From: a bacterium
Lineage (GTDB): Bacteria; Gemmatimonadota; Gemmatimonadetes; Gemmatimonadales; Gemmatimonadaceae
NCBI GenBank assembly: GCA_021802745.1
Contig: JAJZRK010000201.1
Location: 1 to 5,872 of the forward strand
Length of the DNA stretch: 5,872 nucleotides
Reading direction: 5' to 3'
Shown: positions 1 through 5,861 of the stretch, in pieces
Layout of the letters: each line of letters begins with the position of its first letter
Numbering within the stretch: position 1 is the first letter of the stretch
Translations under genes and position numbers: made by a program
The notes under the pieces: model-generated
Database searches by the model: none
Seen by the model: the letters and a program-made list of their open reading frames with translations, nothing else
Told to the model about the DNA's origin: nothing

Positions 1-768
1 GATGCCCGCTCCGACTCCGGCGTGGCGCACGAACTCGACAATCCCGACGCTGTGCGCAAGCTTTGCGCGACCGGCACGGGAATTGGGGCGGACGGGGTTG
101 TATTCTTACAAAGCGATACATATCAAGCCTTTAGAATACGTTACTTCAACCGCGATGGGAGCCTTGGCGAGCTCTGCGGTAACGCGTCGCTCTGTAGCGT
201 GCGGTTGGCACGGGAGCTGGGCATCATCGGCGATGGAACGTGCCATTTCGAGACCGACGCCGGGGCAATGACCGGTCACTTTCGGGACGGCAAGCCAGAG
301 ATCGACCTGCAGATGGTGCACGACCTCCAACTTGAAACCGTGTTCGAACGCATAGCGGGCGAGCACCGCATCGGGTTCGCCAACACGGGCGTGCCGCATC
401 TTGTAGTCCTCATTGACGATACGTCCAGTGTTGATGTAGTGGGCCGTGGGCGCCTCCTTCGGCTTGATCGCCGCCTGAAGCACGGCGCCAACGTCAACTT
501 CGTGGCGCCGACTCTAACGCCCGACGAGTTCTCGATCCGGACGTATGAGCGTGGTGTCGAAGCCGAGACGCTCGCCTGTGGCACCGGGGCAGTGGCCACA
601 GCGACGTTGCTGAACGCCTGGGGGTTGGCCGGTCGGGTGGTCCGTCTCTGCACCAGGTCGGAGCGGACGCTGACCGTGACGTTGCGCCGAAAGGAGGATG
701 GTCACGTCTGGCCAAGCTTGAGCGGCGAGGCGCGGGTCGTTTACGAGGGGAGAACCGCCGAACTGTAG
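1..768 (+). CDS. dapF: Diaminopimelate epimerase, 5'-truncated
   Basis: Cytoplasmic, cofactor-independent epimerase that converts LL-diaminopimelate to meso-diaminopimelate for lysine and peptidoglycan synthesis. The frame is open from the left edge, so the true start lies outside. By family comparison only about 15-25 residues are missing, including the usual N-terminal GNDF-type motif. Seen here, counting from base 1: GIGADG near residue 28, FNRDGS followed by catalytic-type Cys59 in CGNASLC, NTGVPHLVV near 128, GANVNFV near 162, and the second catalytic-type Cys193 in ERGVEAETLACGTGA. Both cysteines of the acid/base pair are present. Two departures from the E. coli pattern stand out: Leu replaces the usual Arg after CGNxx, and there is one extra residue before ETLACG. 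The stop is TAG, with an intrinsic terminator 24 bases later, so this is the last gene of its transcript. A PhzF-like isomerase shares the fold, but the paired CGN and CGTG motifs favour DapF strongly. Confidence 0.93.
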   Translation, partial: DARSDSGVAHELDNPDAVRKLCATGTGIGADGVVFLQSDTYQAFRIRYFNRDGSLGELCGNASLCSVRLARELGIIGDGTCHFETDAGAMTGHFRDGKPEIDLQMVHDLQLETVFERIAGEHRIGFANTGVPHLVVLIDDTSSVDVVGRGRLLRLDRRLKHGANVNFVAPTLTPDEFSIRTYERGVEAETLACGTGAVATATLLNAWGLAGRVVRLCTRSERTLTVTLRRKEDGHVWPSLSGEARVVYEGRTAEL

Positions 769-792
769 CTCAGCAGCTGCGGTTGGTCTGTC

Positions 793-827
793 GGGCGGGT
801 GGCGAGTTGCCATCCGCCCATTGTTTG
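793..827 (+). terminator. Rho-independent terminator of dapF
   Basis: GGGCGGGTGGC (793-803) pairs with GCCATCCGCCC (809-819) across the five-base loop GAGTT, giving eleven pairs including one G-U. The stem is followed by the T-rich stretch TTGTTTGT (821-828). It begins 24 bases after the dapF stop and matches that gene's direction. The T tract is interrupted by two G residues, so termination may be incomplete. Confidence 0.75.
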
Positions 828-835
828 TCCCCGCA

Positions 836-919
836 GGATAACGACACCAAGGCGACAGCACTTGTCTAAGTTTATGCAGTCGCGGGGAATAGTGATTTCC
901 ACCCTTGGTGGTGTTATCC
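836..919. repeat. 84-base imperfect inverted-repeat element
   Basis: The left arm 836-852 (GGATAACGACACCAAGG) pairs with the right arm 903-919 (CCTTGGTGGTGTTATCC): fifteen Watson-Crick pairs, one G-U and one A-G mismatch. The 50-base interior can form two small hairpins, GACA/TGTC (854-857 with 863-866) and GGAA/TTCC (886-889 with 897-900). The result would be a long closing stem around a small branched interior. The element sits after the dapF terminator in a region with no gene. It could be a small non-autonomous mobile element, a structured RNA or a relic. I cannot name a family, and I see no convincing target-site duplication. Confidence 0.5.
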
Positions 920-925
920 ACGTGA

Positions 926-960
926 GTTAGTTTACATAATACATATTATAAGTACATTTT
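926..960. other. AT-rich island between convergent genes
   Basis: Only 6 of 35 bases are G or C, against a strongly GC-rich surrounding. It contains the perfect inverted repeat ATAATA-CA-TATTAT (936-949). Read on the minus strand it holds an exact TATAAT at 950-945, but no recognisable -35 box at the proper distance. No open reading frame depends on it. Its role is unknown: possibilities are a cryptic promoter, a protein-binding site or an old insertion point. Confidence 0.4.
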
Positions 961-1007
961 AGCTCTCGAGAACCCTAGGAACACAAGTCAGGACGTGATC
1001 CGACACG

Positions 1008-1042
1008 AAAAAGTGGGCGCGGGATAACTGCCCCACGCCCAC
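1008..1042 (-). terminator. Rho-independent terminator of the TPR gene
   Basis: On the minus strand GTGGGCGTGGG pairs with CCCGCGCCCAC around the eight-base loop GCAGTTAT, giving eleven pairs with one T-G wobble. The stem runs directly into TTTTT (complement of A 1008-1012). It starts 46 bases beyond the stop codon of the 1089-1742 gene. The strong stem and clean U tract make this the best terminator in the window. Confidence 0.88.
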
Positions 1043-1061
1043 CTCAAGTCGTTTCACAAGC

Positions 1062-1077
1062 GGGCGCCGAAGCGCCC
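1062..1077 (-). other. UUCG-tetraloop hairpin in the TPR gene 3' UTR
   Basis: On the minus strand GGGCGC-TTCG-GCGCCC forms a perfect six-pair stem closed by the very stable C(UUCG)G tetraloop, 11 bases after the TAG stop. No T tract follows, so it is unlikely to terminate on its own. It precedes the true terminator by 19 bases. It probably protects the mRNA 3' end or aids RNA folding; that role is inferred from the structure alone. Confidence 0.6.
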
Positions 1078-1088
1078 CTGTAAACCTG

Positions 1089-1742
1089 CTAAGGCTTCGC
1101 CGTCGTCGCCGACAGTTCCCCAAGTCGGATCTTGGCCTCGCTGGCCATCGGCGAGTCTGGCTTGTCGGCCAGTTCGGCCCAGAGCTTGGCCGCATCTGCC
1201 CGCTTACCGGCGGCGGCGAGCGCCCGCGCCTGCTCGCCCTTCAGGAAGTCCTTCTCTCCCTGCAGCTCGGCCTTGTCAACTGCCTTGCCGTAATGCTGGG
1301 CGGCAAGGTCGTACTTCTGCTCGCTCTCGTAGCCGGCGGCCTTGAGCGCCTCGACACCCGAGGCGAAGGCGCCGGCGGATCGCACCTCATCGAGAATCTT
1401 CTGGCCGTCCGCGTACTTGCCGTCGTCGAACTTGGCCTGGGCGTAGAGCAGCGCCGCCTGTATCCCGCCCGGCGTGCCGCTGTAGCGCTGTGCGACCTTT
1501 GCCAAGGCGTCTGGTGCCTTGGCGTCACGCTGGCTCACCAGGGCCATGGCGTCGAAGAATGCCTTCTCCGCCTGCGTCTCACGGCGGGCCGTGTTTGCCT
1601 TCCAGATGAAGGCGCCGCCGACCACCACCGCGACGACGATCGCGGTCGTCGTGATCTGCTTGCGGTAGGCCTGGAAGGTATCGAGCAGCGAATCTGGATC
1701 GGCTGAGATGAGCGGTCGGGCCGCCCCACCGGTCTTCGTCAT
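1089..1742 (-). CDS. Membrane-anchored TPR protein, YfgM-like
   Basis: A 217-residue protein with one transmembrane segment near residues 31-47 (TTTAIVVAVVVGGAFIW). A polar N-terminus precedes it and a long alanine-rich helical domain follows. The basic flank before the segment (AYRKQ) and the family topology suggest the N-terminus is inside and the helical domain in the periplasm. Degenerate tetratricopeptide-type helix pairs are visible at about 91-122, 138-160 and 168-195, ending EAKIRLGEL. Size and layout match TPR_21/YfgM proteins, which in E. coli attach to the SecYEG translocon and periplasmic chaperones. That exact role is not proven here. The ATG at 1742 is the most upstream start available; no Shine-Dalgarno is seen before it. 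The gene is divergent from the tetR operon and convergent with dapF, with its own terminator, so it appears to be a single-gene transcript. Confidence 0.72.
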   Translation of the reverse strand: MTKTGGAARPLISADPDSLLDTFQAYRKQITTTAIVVAVVVGGAFIWKANTARRETQAEKAFFDAMALVSQRDAKAPDALAKVAQRYSGTPGGIQAALLYAQAKFDDGKYADGQKILDEVRSAGAFASGVEALKAAGYESEQKYDLAAQHYGKAVDKAELQGEKDFLKGEQARALAAAGKRADAAKLWAELADKPDSPMASEAKIRLGELSATTAKP

Positions 1743-1896
1743 CGGACAGAATGGAGGATTGGGTTCCGTCGCGCGCCCGCGTGGTGCGCAACCCTGAAAA
1801 AGTAATGGAGTTGCCTCTGCTCAGGCACCCCCTGCGGCCGCTCCCGCCGCAATGCGTCGCGGCCTTGCCGTTGGCAGCCACTCCGGCGCCGGGCCC

Positions 1897-1925
1897 TTGA
1901 CGGCACCGCCCCTCAACAATATTCA
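1897..1925 (+). promoter_or_regulatory. Putative promoter of the tetR-exporter operon
   Basis: TTGACG (1897-1902) matches five of six bases of the sigma70 -35 consensus. Seventeen bases later TATTCA (1920-1925) is a weak -10 box. Transcription would begin near 1932, almost at the ATG at 1935, so the message would be leaderless or nearly so. This agrees with the lack of any Shine-Dalgarno there. No equally clear promoter was found for the divergent TPR gene in 1743-1934. The -10 box is poor, so confidence is limited. Confidence 0.45.
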
Positions 1926-1939
1926 TACATACGTATGAA
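1922..1939. promoter_or_regulatory. Putative TetR operator over the start codon
   Basis: TTCATAC (1922-1928) and GTATGAA (1933-1939) form a perfect seven-base inverted repeat with a four-base spacer ATAC. It overlaps the putative -10 box and covers the ATG of the repressor gene. Perfect dyads of this size just before a tetR gene are the usual binding sites of TetR dimers. Bound repressor would block RNA polymerase and so silence the whole operon. It is too far from the divergent TPR gene start (about 180 bases) for a direct effect to be likely. Confidence 0.65.
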
Positions 1940-2528
1940 GTCTAATCGCCCAGTCCCCGATCGCCTCCTCGACGCCGCCGCCAGCCTCTTCGCGCGCGAA
2001 GGCTACGACGCCGTCTCCGTCCGGCAGATTACCAGCCGCGCCAAGGCCAACCTGGGCGCCATCACCTACCACTTCGGCTCCAAGGAAGCGCTCTTTCACG
2101 CCGTCATCGATCGCGTGGGCGCGCACCTCGCCGAACGGTTCGCTGAGATTGCCGGCGGCAAGGGCACACCGCTCGAGCGCATTCGCGGCATCGTCACCAT
2201 GGTGCTGAGCGAGCCCAACCTCCCTGCCCCGGCCATGATCCTGCGCGAGCTCGCCACGGATCGCCCGCTGCCGCCCCCCCTCGTGGCCCTGATGCGACGC
2301 AACCTCGGCGAGGTGATGTCCCTCATTCGGGAAGGACAGGCGGACGGTTCCATTCGTGCCGGCGATCCCGCCCTCTTCGCCATGAGCGTGATGGCCCAGC
2401 CGTTCCTGCTTCGTATGGCCAGCCGCATTCCGCGCGACATCGCCGGAGTGATGCACGACGATCCCGACACGCACCGTGCGCTCGTGAAGCACGTCGTCAC
2501 GACGATCACGCGCAGTCTTGCCTCCTAG
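1935..2528 (+). CDS. TetR-family repressor of the exporter operon
   Basis: A 197-residue regulator of typical TetR length. The N-terminal DNA-binding domain spans about residues 8-55. It begins RLLDAAASLFAREGYDAVSV, and the recognition helix region ends in AITYHFGSKEALF (42-54), the family hallmark. The C-terminal all-helical ligand and dimer domain (about 75-195) is of unknown specificity. Its gene order matches E. coli CecR (YbiH), which controls the ybhGFSR exporter, so a CecR-like role is inferred from synteny. It probably represses its own operon through the dyad at 1922-1939 and lets go when a toxic small molecule binds. The ATG at 1935 gives a normal N-terminus but has no Shine-Dalgarno. 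A run of seven C bases (2274-2280) encodes part of LPPPL. The stop lies 14 bases before the next gene. Confidence 0.9.
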   Translation: MKSNRPVPDRLLDAAASLFAREGYDAVSVRQITSRAKANLGAITYHFGSKEALFHAVIDRVGAHLAERFAEIAGGKGTPLERIRGIVTMVLSEPNLPAPAMILRELATDRPLPPPLVALMRRNLGEVMSLIREGQADGSIRAGDPALFAMSVMAQPFLLRMASRIPRDIAGVMHDDPDTHRALVKHVVTTITRSLAS

Positions 2529-2542
2529 ACCGAGCATCGGAT

Positions 2543-3871
2543 ATGCACTCGATCCTGCTCCTCTCTCTGATTGCCCTCGCGCCACAGGACACCGCGCGCC
2601 TGACCGTGACTACCGCGATTGATCGCGCCCTGGCCACGCACCCGGCCGTCGCCGTCGCGCGGGCCAACGTGGACGTCGCCGCCGCGGAGGTTGGGCAGTC
2701 GCGCTCGGCGTGGCTCCCGACTGTTTCGCTCGACGGATCCGTGAACCGGTTCGAGAAGCCAATGATTGTTTGGCCACTCCACGGGCTCGACCTGCGGCAC
2801 CCGCCGGCCTTCGACACGGAACTGTCGCAGGCATCGCTGGGCGCCGCGTACACACTCTTCGACTTCGGGGCACGCTCGGCGAAGGTGAAGGCCGCCGAGG
2901 CATCGCGCGGCGCCGCCGATGCCACTCTCAGCGCGGCGGAACAGCAATTGACCGCACGTACCGTCGTCGCCTATCTCCGCGTCCTCACGGCGCGGGGCGT
3001 GCTCGCCGCCGAGGACCAGCGCGTCGGCGCACTGCGCGCCGAACTGGCGCGCGCCCGCCAACGGTTTGCCGCCGGCAAGGCCGCCCGGCTGGACACCCTG
3101 CGCGCCGCCGCGGAGTTGGCGTCCGCCACGGCGGAGCGAGTGTCGAGTGACGCGAGCGTCGAGGTGGCCGAGCACGATCTTGCGCGCCTCATCAACACGG
3201 CGTACGACGCCGTCCGCGCGTCGCCACTCGCCGCGGTGCACCTCGCCCGCGCGGCCGAAGATGATCCGCTGACGCGCTCGGCGCTGGTGGCGCAGGCCGA
3301 CGCTGCCAATGCCGACGTGCAGGTGGCCGCGCAGCGCGCCCGTGCCGCCTCGGCGTCCGTTGGCGCGGCGAAGGCCGGCCGCCTGCCGCAGTTTCAGGCG
3401 ACGTCGGCAATTGTGGATCGCAGCAACATCACGGGACGATGGCTCTCCGAGTGGCAGATGGGACTCGGCATGTCGTGGCCGCTATTCACCGGCGGCGCAC
3501 GCGAGCGTGCCGTGGACCGCGCCGAGGCGGCCGCACGTGCGGCGCGCGAGCAGCTGCGCCTGACGCGGCTGTCGGCCGAGCAGCAAGTGGACGACGCGCG
3601 CGCCGCATACGATGCCTCGCGCGTCCGCGTGACCGCGCTCGATGCGGCCGCTGAGCAAGCCGCCGAGGTGGCGCGCATTACCGCCCTCGCGCGCGATGTC
3701 GGCGACGGCACGCAGACGGACTATCTGATTGCCGAAGCCAACCTCTTCCGTGCACGCAGTGCGTTGGTGCAGGCGCGGCACGGTGTCATCGCCGCCCGCG
3801 TGGAGCTGGCGCGCGTGCTGGGCCAACTCAACCGGAACTGGATCGTGACCTCGCTGGAGACACAGCCATGA
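2543..3871 (+). CDS. Outer-membrane efflux channel, TolC/OEP family
   Basis: A 442-residue outer-membrane factor, the trimeric beta-barrel and periplasmic tunnel through which the exporter would discharge. The family's internal duplication shows. The first half has PTVSLDGSVNRF (59-70) and the strand-turn AAYTLFDFGAR (101-111), then long helices with FAAGKAARLDTL (175-186). The second half has LPQF (281-284), the strand GLGMSWPLFTGGA (307-319), helices, and GDGTQTDYLIAEANL (387-401). The N-terminus MHSILLLSLIALAPQDTA looks like a short export signal, though it lacks a basic n-region and an obvious cleavage site. The length agrees with the family. It starts 14 bases after tetR with only a weak ribosome site, and its TGA overlaps the next ATG by four bases, so it is translated with the adaptor. 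E. coli ybhGFSR has no such gene in its operon. Confidence 0.88.
   Translation: MHSILLLSLIALAPQDTARLTVTTAIDRALATHPAVAVARANVDVAAAEVGQSRSAWLPTVSLDGSVNRFEKPMIVWPLHGLDLRHPPAFDTELSQASLGAAYTLFDFGARSAKVKAAEASRGAADATLSAAEQQLTARTVVAYLRVLTARGVLAAEDQRVGALRAELARARQRFAAGKAARLDTLRAAAELASATAERVSSDASVEVAEHDLARLINTAYDAVRASPLAAVHLARAAEDDPLTRSALVAQADAANADVQVAAQRARAASASVGAAKAGRLPQFQATSAIVDRSNITGRWLSEWQMGLGMSWPLFTGGARERAVDRAEAAARAAREQLRLTRLSAEQQVDDARAAYDASRVRVTALDAAAEQAAEVARITALARDVGDGTQTDYLIAEANLFRARSALVQARHGVIAARVELARVLGQLNRNWIVTSLETQP
3856..3860 (+). promoter_or_regulatory. Ribosome binding site of the adaptor gene
   Basis: GGAGA lies inside the end of the channel gene, seven bases before the ATG at 3868. It is the clearest Shine-Dalgarno site in the window and fixes the adaptor start at the ATGA overlap. 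Confidence 0.6.
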
Positions 3872-4851
3872 AGCGTGCCCCCGTTGCCGTGCTCATTCTC
3901 GCCGCTGTTGCGGTCGGCGTCTACGCCATCGTGCGCTCTCGCGGCGACGACAGTCAACTGGCAGCGTCCGGAACGGTGGAGGCCACCGAAGCCGGGCTGG
4001 GATTCCAGGCGGCTGGACGCATCGCCACGATCCGCGTGAACGAGGGGGACCGCGTGAAGCGCGGCGACACGCTGGCGGTGCTCGATCGCACCGAGCTGCT
4101 GGCGCGCGAAGCGCAGGCGCTGGCGCAGGTGGCGGCGGCGCAGGCGTCGCTGAACGAACTGGAGCGCGGCGCGCGCAGCGAGGAGCTGGCGCAGGCGCGC
4201 GAGGCCGACAGTGCGGCCGCCGTGCGGTTCGCCGACGCCCAGCGCGACCTGGCCCGCGCGCAGCAGCTCTTCCGTGGCGGCGCGGCGTCGCAGGAGGCGT
4301 ACGACAAGGCGCGCCTGGCGGCCGACGTCGCGCGCAGCCAGCGCGAGCAGGCAGCGCAGCAGTTGCGCCTCGTGCAATCGGGGCCGCGCGCCGAACGCAT
4401 CAGCGCCCAGCGGGCCGTGGTCGCCTCGGCGCAGGCGTTGGCGCGTCAGGTCAGCGCCCAGCTCGCCAACGCGATCGTGCTGGCGCCGTTCGACGGCGTG
4501 GTGACCGTGCGGCAGCGCCAGCCGGGCGAGATCGTCGCGCCCGGTGCGCCGGTGGTCACCGTCGCCAACTTCGGTGATCGCTGGGTGCGCATTTACGTCT
4601 CCGAGACACGGTTGGGCGCGGTGTCCATCGGCGAACCGGCGACGATTGCCACTGACACGTACGAGGACCGGACGTTCGCTGGCGCCGTCTCCTTCATTGC
4701 AAGCGAGGCGGAGTTCACCCCGCGCAATGTGCAGACCACCGAAGAGCGCGTGAAGCTCGTCTATGCAGTGAAGGTGCGAATCACCGGCGACAGTGCACTC
4801 GCCCTCAAGCCGGGCATGCCGGCTGACGTGACCCTGCGCACCAAGCCCTGA
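3868..4851 (+). CDS. HlyD-type membrane fusion protein, YbhG-like
   Basis: A 327-residue periplasmic adaptor that would link an inner-membrane ABC transporter to the outer-membrane channel. One N-terminal anchor spans about 5-22. The first lipoyl half-motif is GFQAAGRIATIRVNEGDRV (45-63). A long alanine-, glutamine- and arginine-rich coiled-coil hairpin runs from about 75 to 200, followed by the second lipoyl half at APFDGVVTVRQRQPGEIV (206-223). Beta-barrel and membrane-proximal parts close the protein. EFTPRNVQT (282-290), then RVKLVYAVKVRI and LKPGMPADVTL, match the end of E. coli YbhG as I remember it, which makes this subfamily more likely than RND adaptors. The hairpin coding region is full of repeated gcgcaggcg-like units, as expected for a low-complexity coiled coil. 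The 4-base overlap with the channel gene supports joint assembly. The ATPase gene follows after 38 bases. Confidence 0.9.
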   Translation: MKRAPVAVLILAAVAVGVYAIVRSRGDDSQLAASGTVEATEAGLGFQAAGRIATIRVNEGDRVKRGDTLAVLDRTELLAREAQALAQVAAAQASLNELERGARSEELAQAREADSAAAVRFADAQRDLARAQQLFRGGAASQEAYDKARLAADVARSQREQAAQQLRLVQSGPRAERISAQRAVVASAQALARQVSAQLANAIVLAPFDGVVTVRQRQPGEIVAPGAPVVTVANFGDRWVRIYVSETRLGAVSIGEPATIATDTYEDRTFAGAVSFIASEAEFTPRNVQTTEERVKLVYAVKVRITGDSALALKPGMPADVTLRTKP

Positions 4852-4889
4852 GCCGTGATGCGCCCGCCGGTCATCCCCTGCCCTCCCGA

Positions 4890-5861
4890 ATGATGACCCG
4901 TCGCCCTCGCGCTGACGCGCTGTCGGCCGCCGTTGCGGTTCGCGACCTGTCGCGCCGGTTCGGCGCGCTGACCGCCGTGGACGACCTATCCTTCGAGGTG
5001 GCGCCCGGCGAGATGTTCGGCCTCGTCGGGCCCGACGGCGCCGGCAAGACGACGACGCTGCGCATGCTGGCCGGTGTCCTTCGTCCGACCGGCGGCGACG
5101 CGTTCGTGGACGGCGTGAGCATTGCGCGGGACCCCGAGGCGGTGAAGCGCCACATCGCATACATGTCACAACGCTTCGGATTGTACACCGATCTGACGGT
5201 ACGCGAGAACATCGAGTTCTACGCCGACCTGTACGAAGTGCCGGCCGCCGAGCGCGCGGCGCGCCGCGAGCGCCTGTATCAGTTCTCCAACCTCGGGCCG
5301 TTCGAGCACCGCCTGGCCGGACAGCTTTCGGGAGGCATGAAGCAGAAGCTTGGTTTGTGCTGCGCGCTCATTCATCAGCCGCGCATTCTCCTGCTCGATG
5401 AGCCGACGTTCGGCGTCGACCCAATCTCCCGCCGCGACCTGTGGCTGATCCTCGAGGAGATGGTCTCGCAAGGCGTGACGGTGATCGTCTCCACCGCGTA
5501 CATGGACGAAGCCGAGCGGTGCGACCACGTGGCGCTCATTGACCACGGCCGGATTGTGGCGCTGGACGCGCCGTCCACACTGCAGGCCACGCTGGCCGGT
5601 CAGGTCATCGCGGTGCGCACGCCCGAGGCGCGCCGGGCCGGCACGCTACTGCGGCAACTTCCGGCAGTGCGTCGCGCGACCCTGTTCGGCGATACCGTAC
5701 ACGTGATCGTCGGCGGGGACGGCCGCACGCGGGGCTCCATCGAACAGGCGCTGGCCGACGCGGGCATCCCCGTCATGGCGCTGCAGGAGATCGAGGCCTC
5801 GCTCGAAGACGTCTTCATCGAGCGCGTGGCGGACGTCGCCGGACAGCAGGCGACGGCATGA
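4890..5861 (+). CDS. ABC transporter ATPase, YbhF N-half-like
   Basis: A 323-residue cytoplasmic ATPase that would power an ABC-2 exporter. Motifs in order: Walker A GPDGAGKTT (47-55), Q-loop in YMSQRFGLY (91-99), signature LSGGMKQ (146-152), Walker B ILLLDEP (166-172) and D-loop GVDP (175-178). The switch-histidine position is alanine, STAYMDEAE (201-209). A C-terminal extension of about 85 residues ends near EASLEDVFIERV. Asp in Walker A, QRFGLYTDLTVREN and GVDPISRR resemble the first half of the two-domain E. coli YbhF as I remember it. That suggests a split protein whose partner half is encoded next. Missing the catalytic-cycle histidine, it may act as the weak site of a heterodimer. ATG-ATG at 4890-4895 leaves the exact start open by one codon, and no Shine-Dalgarno is seen. 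The end overlaps the following ATG by four bases. Confidence 0.9.
   Translation: MMTRRPRADALSAAVAVRDLSRRFGALTAVDDLSFEVAPGEMFGLVGPDGAGKTTTLRMLAGVLRPTGGDAFVDGVSIARDPEAVKRHIAYMSQRFGLYTDLTVRENIEFYADLYEVPAAERAARRERLYQFSNLGPFEHRLAGQLSGGMKQKLGLCCALIHQPRILLLDEPTFGVDPISRRDLWLILEEMVSQGVTVIVSTAYMDEAERCDHVALIDHGRIVALDAPSTLQATLAGQVIAVRTPEARRAGTLLRQLPAVRRATLFGDTVHVIVGGDGRTRGSIEQALADAGIPVMALQEIEASLEDVFIERVADVAGQQATA

Noticed and set aside
22..24. GTG at 22 as the dapF start
   Set aside because: The frame is open back to base 1 and the protein would lack the family's N-terminal motif, so the gene is better read as truncated by the window.
836..919. The inverted-repeat element as an integron attC site, with dapF as a cassette
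   Set aside because: Its ends read GGATAAC and GTTATCC, not RYYYAAC and GTTRRRY. A terminator separates it from dapF, and no second cassette or integrase is seen.
514..921. A minus-strand frame crossing the dapF end and the intergenic region
   Set aside because: It runs through the dapF terminator and the inverted-repeat element and antisense to conserved DapF motifs. Its composition is low-quality and no ribosome site is present.
914..960. TTATCCACG next to AT-rich DNA as a replication origin
   Set aside because: Only one near-match to the DnaA box is present, with no cluster of boxes and no dnaA, dnaN or other origin-linked gene nearby.
769..1088. tRNA or CRISPR array in the gene-free stretch
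   Set aside because: No cloverleaf with a TTCRA-type arm and no evenly spaced direct repeats are visible. The structure there is explained by hairpins and inverted repeats.
1293..1706. A 137-codon plus-strand frame opposite the TPR gene
   Set aside because: It lies wholly antisense to a protein with a credible membrane anchor and TPR helices, which also has its own terminator. No motif or ribosome site supports it.
2525..3241. A 238-codon minus-strand frame opposite the channel gene
   Set aside because: The plus strand encodes a convincing outer-membrane channel with matching operon overlaps. The antisense protein has no recognisable features.
3721..5169. A 482-codon minus-strand open frame across the adaptor and ATPase genes
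   Set aside because: It is antisense to three genes with clear family motifs, is very rich in Arg and shows no domain. Long shadow frames are normal in GC-rich coding DNA.
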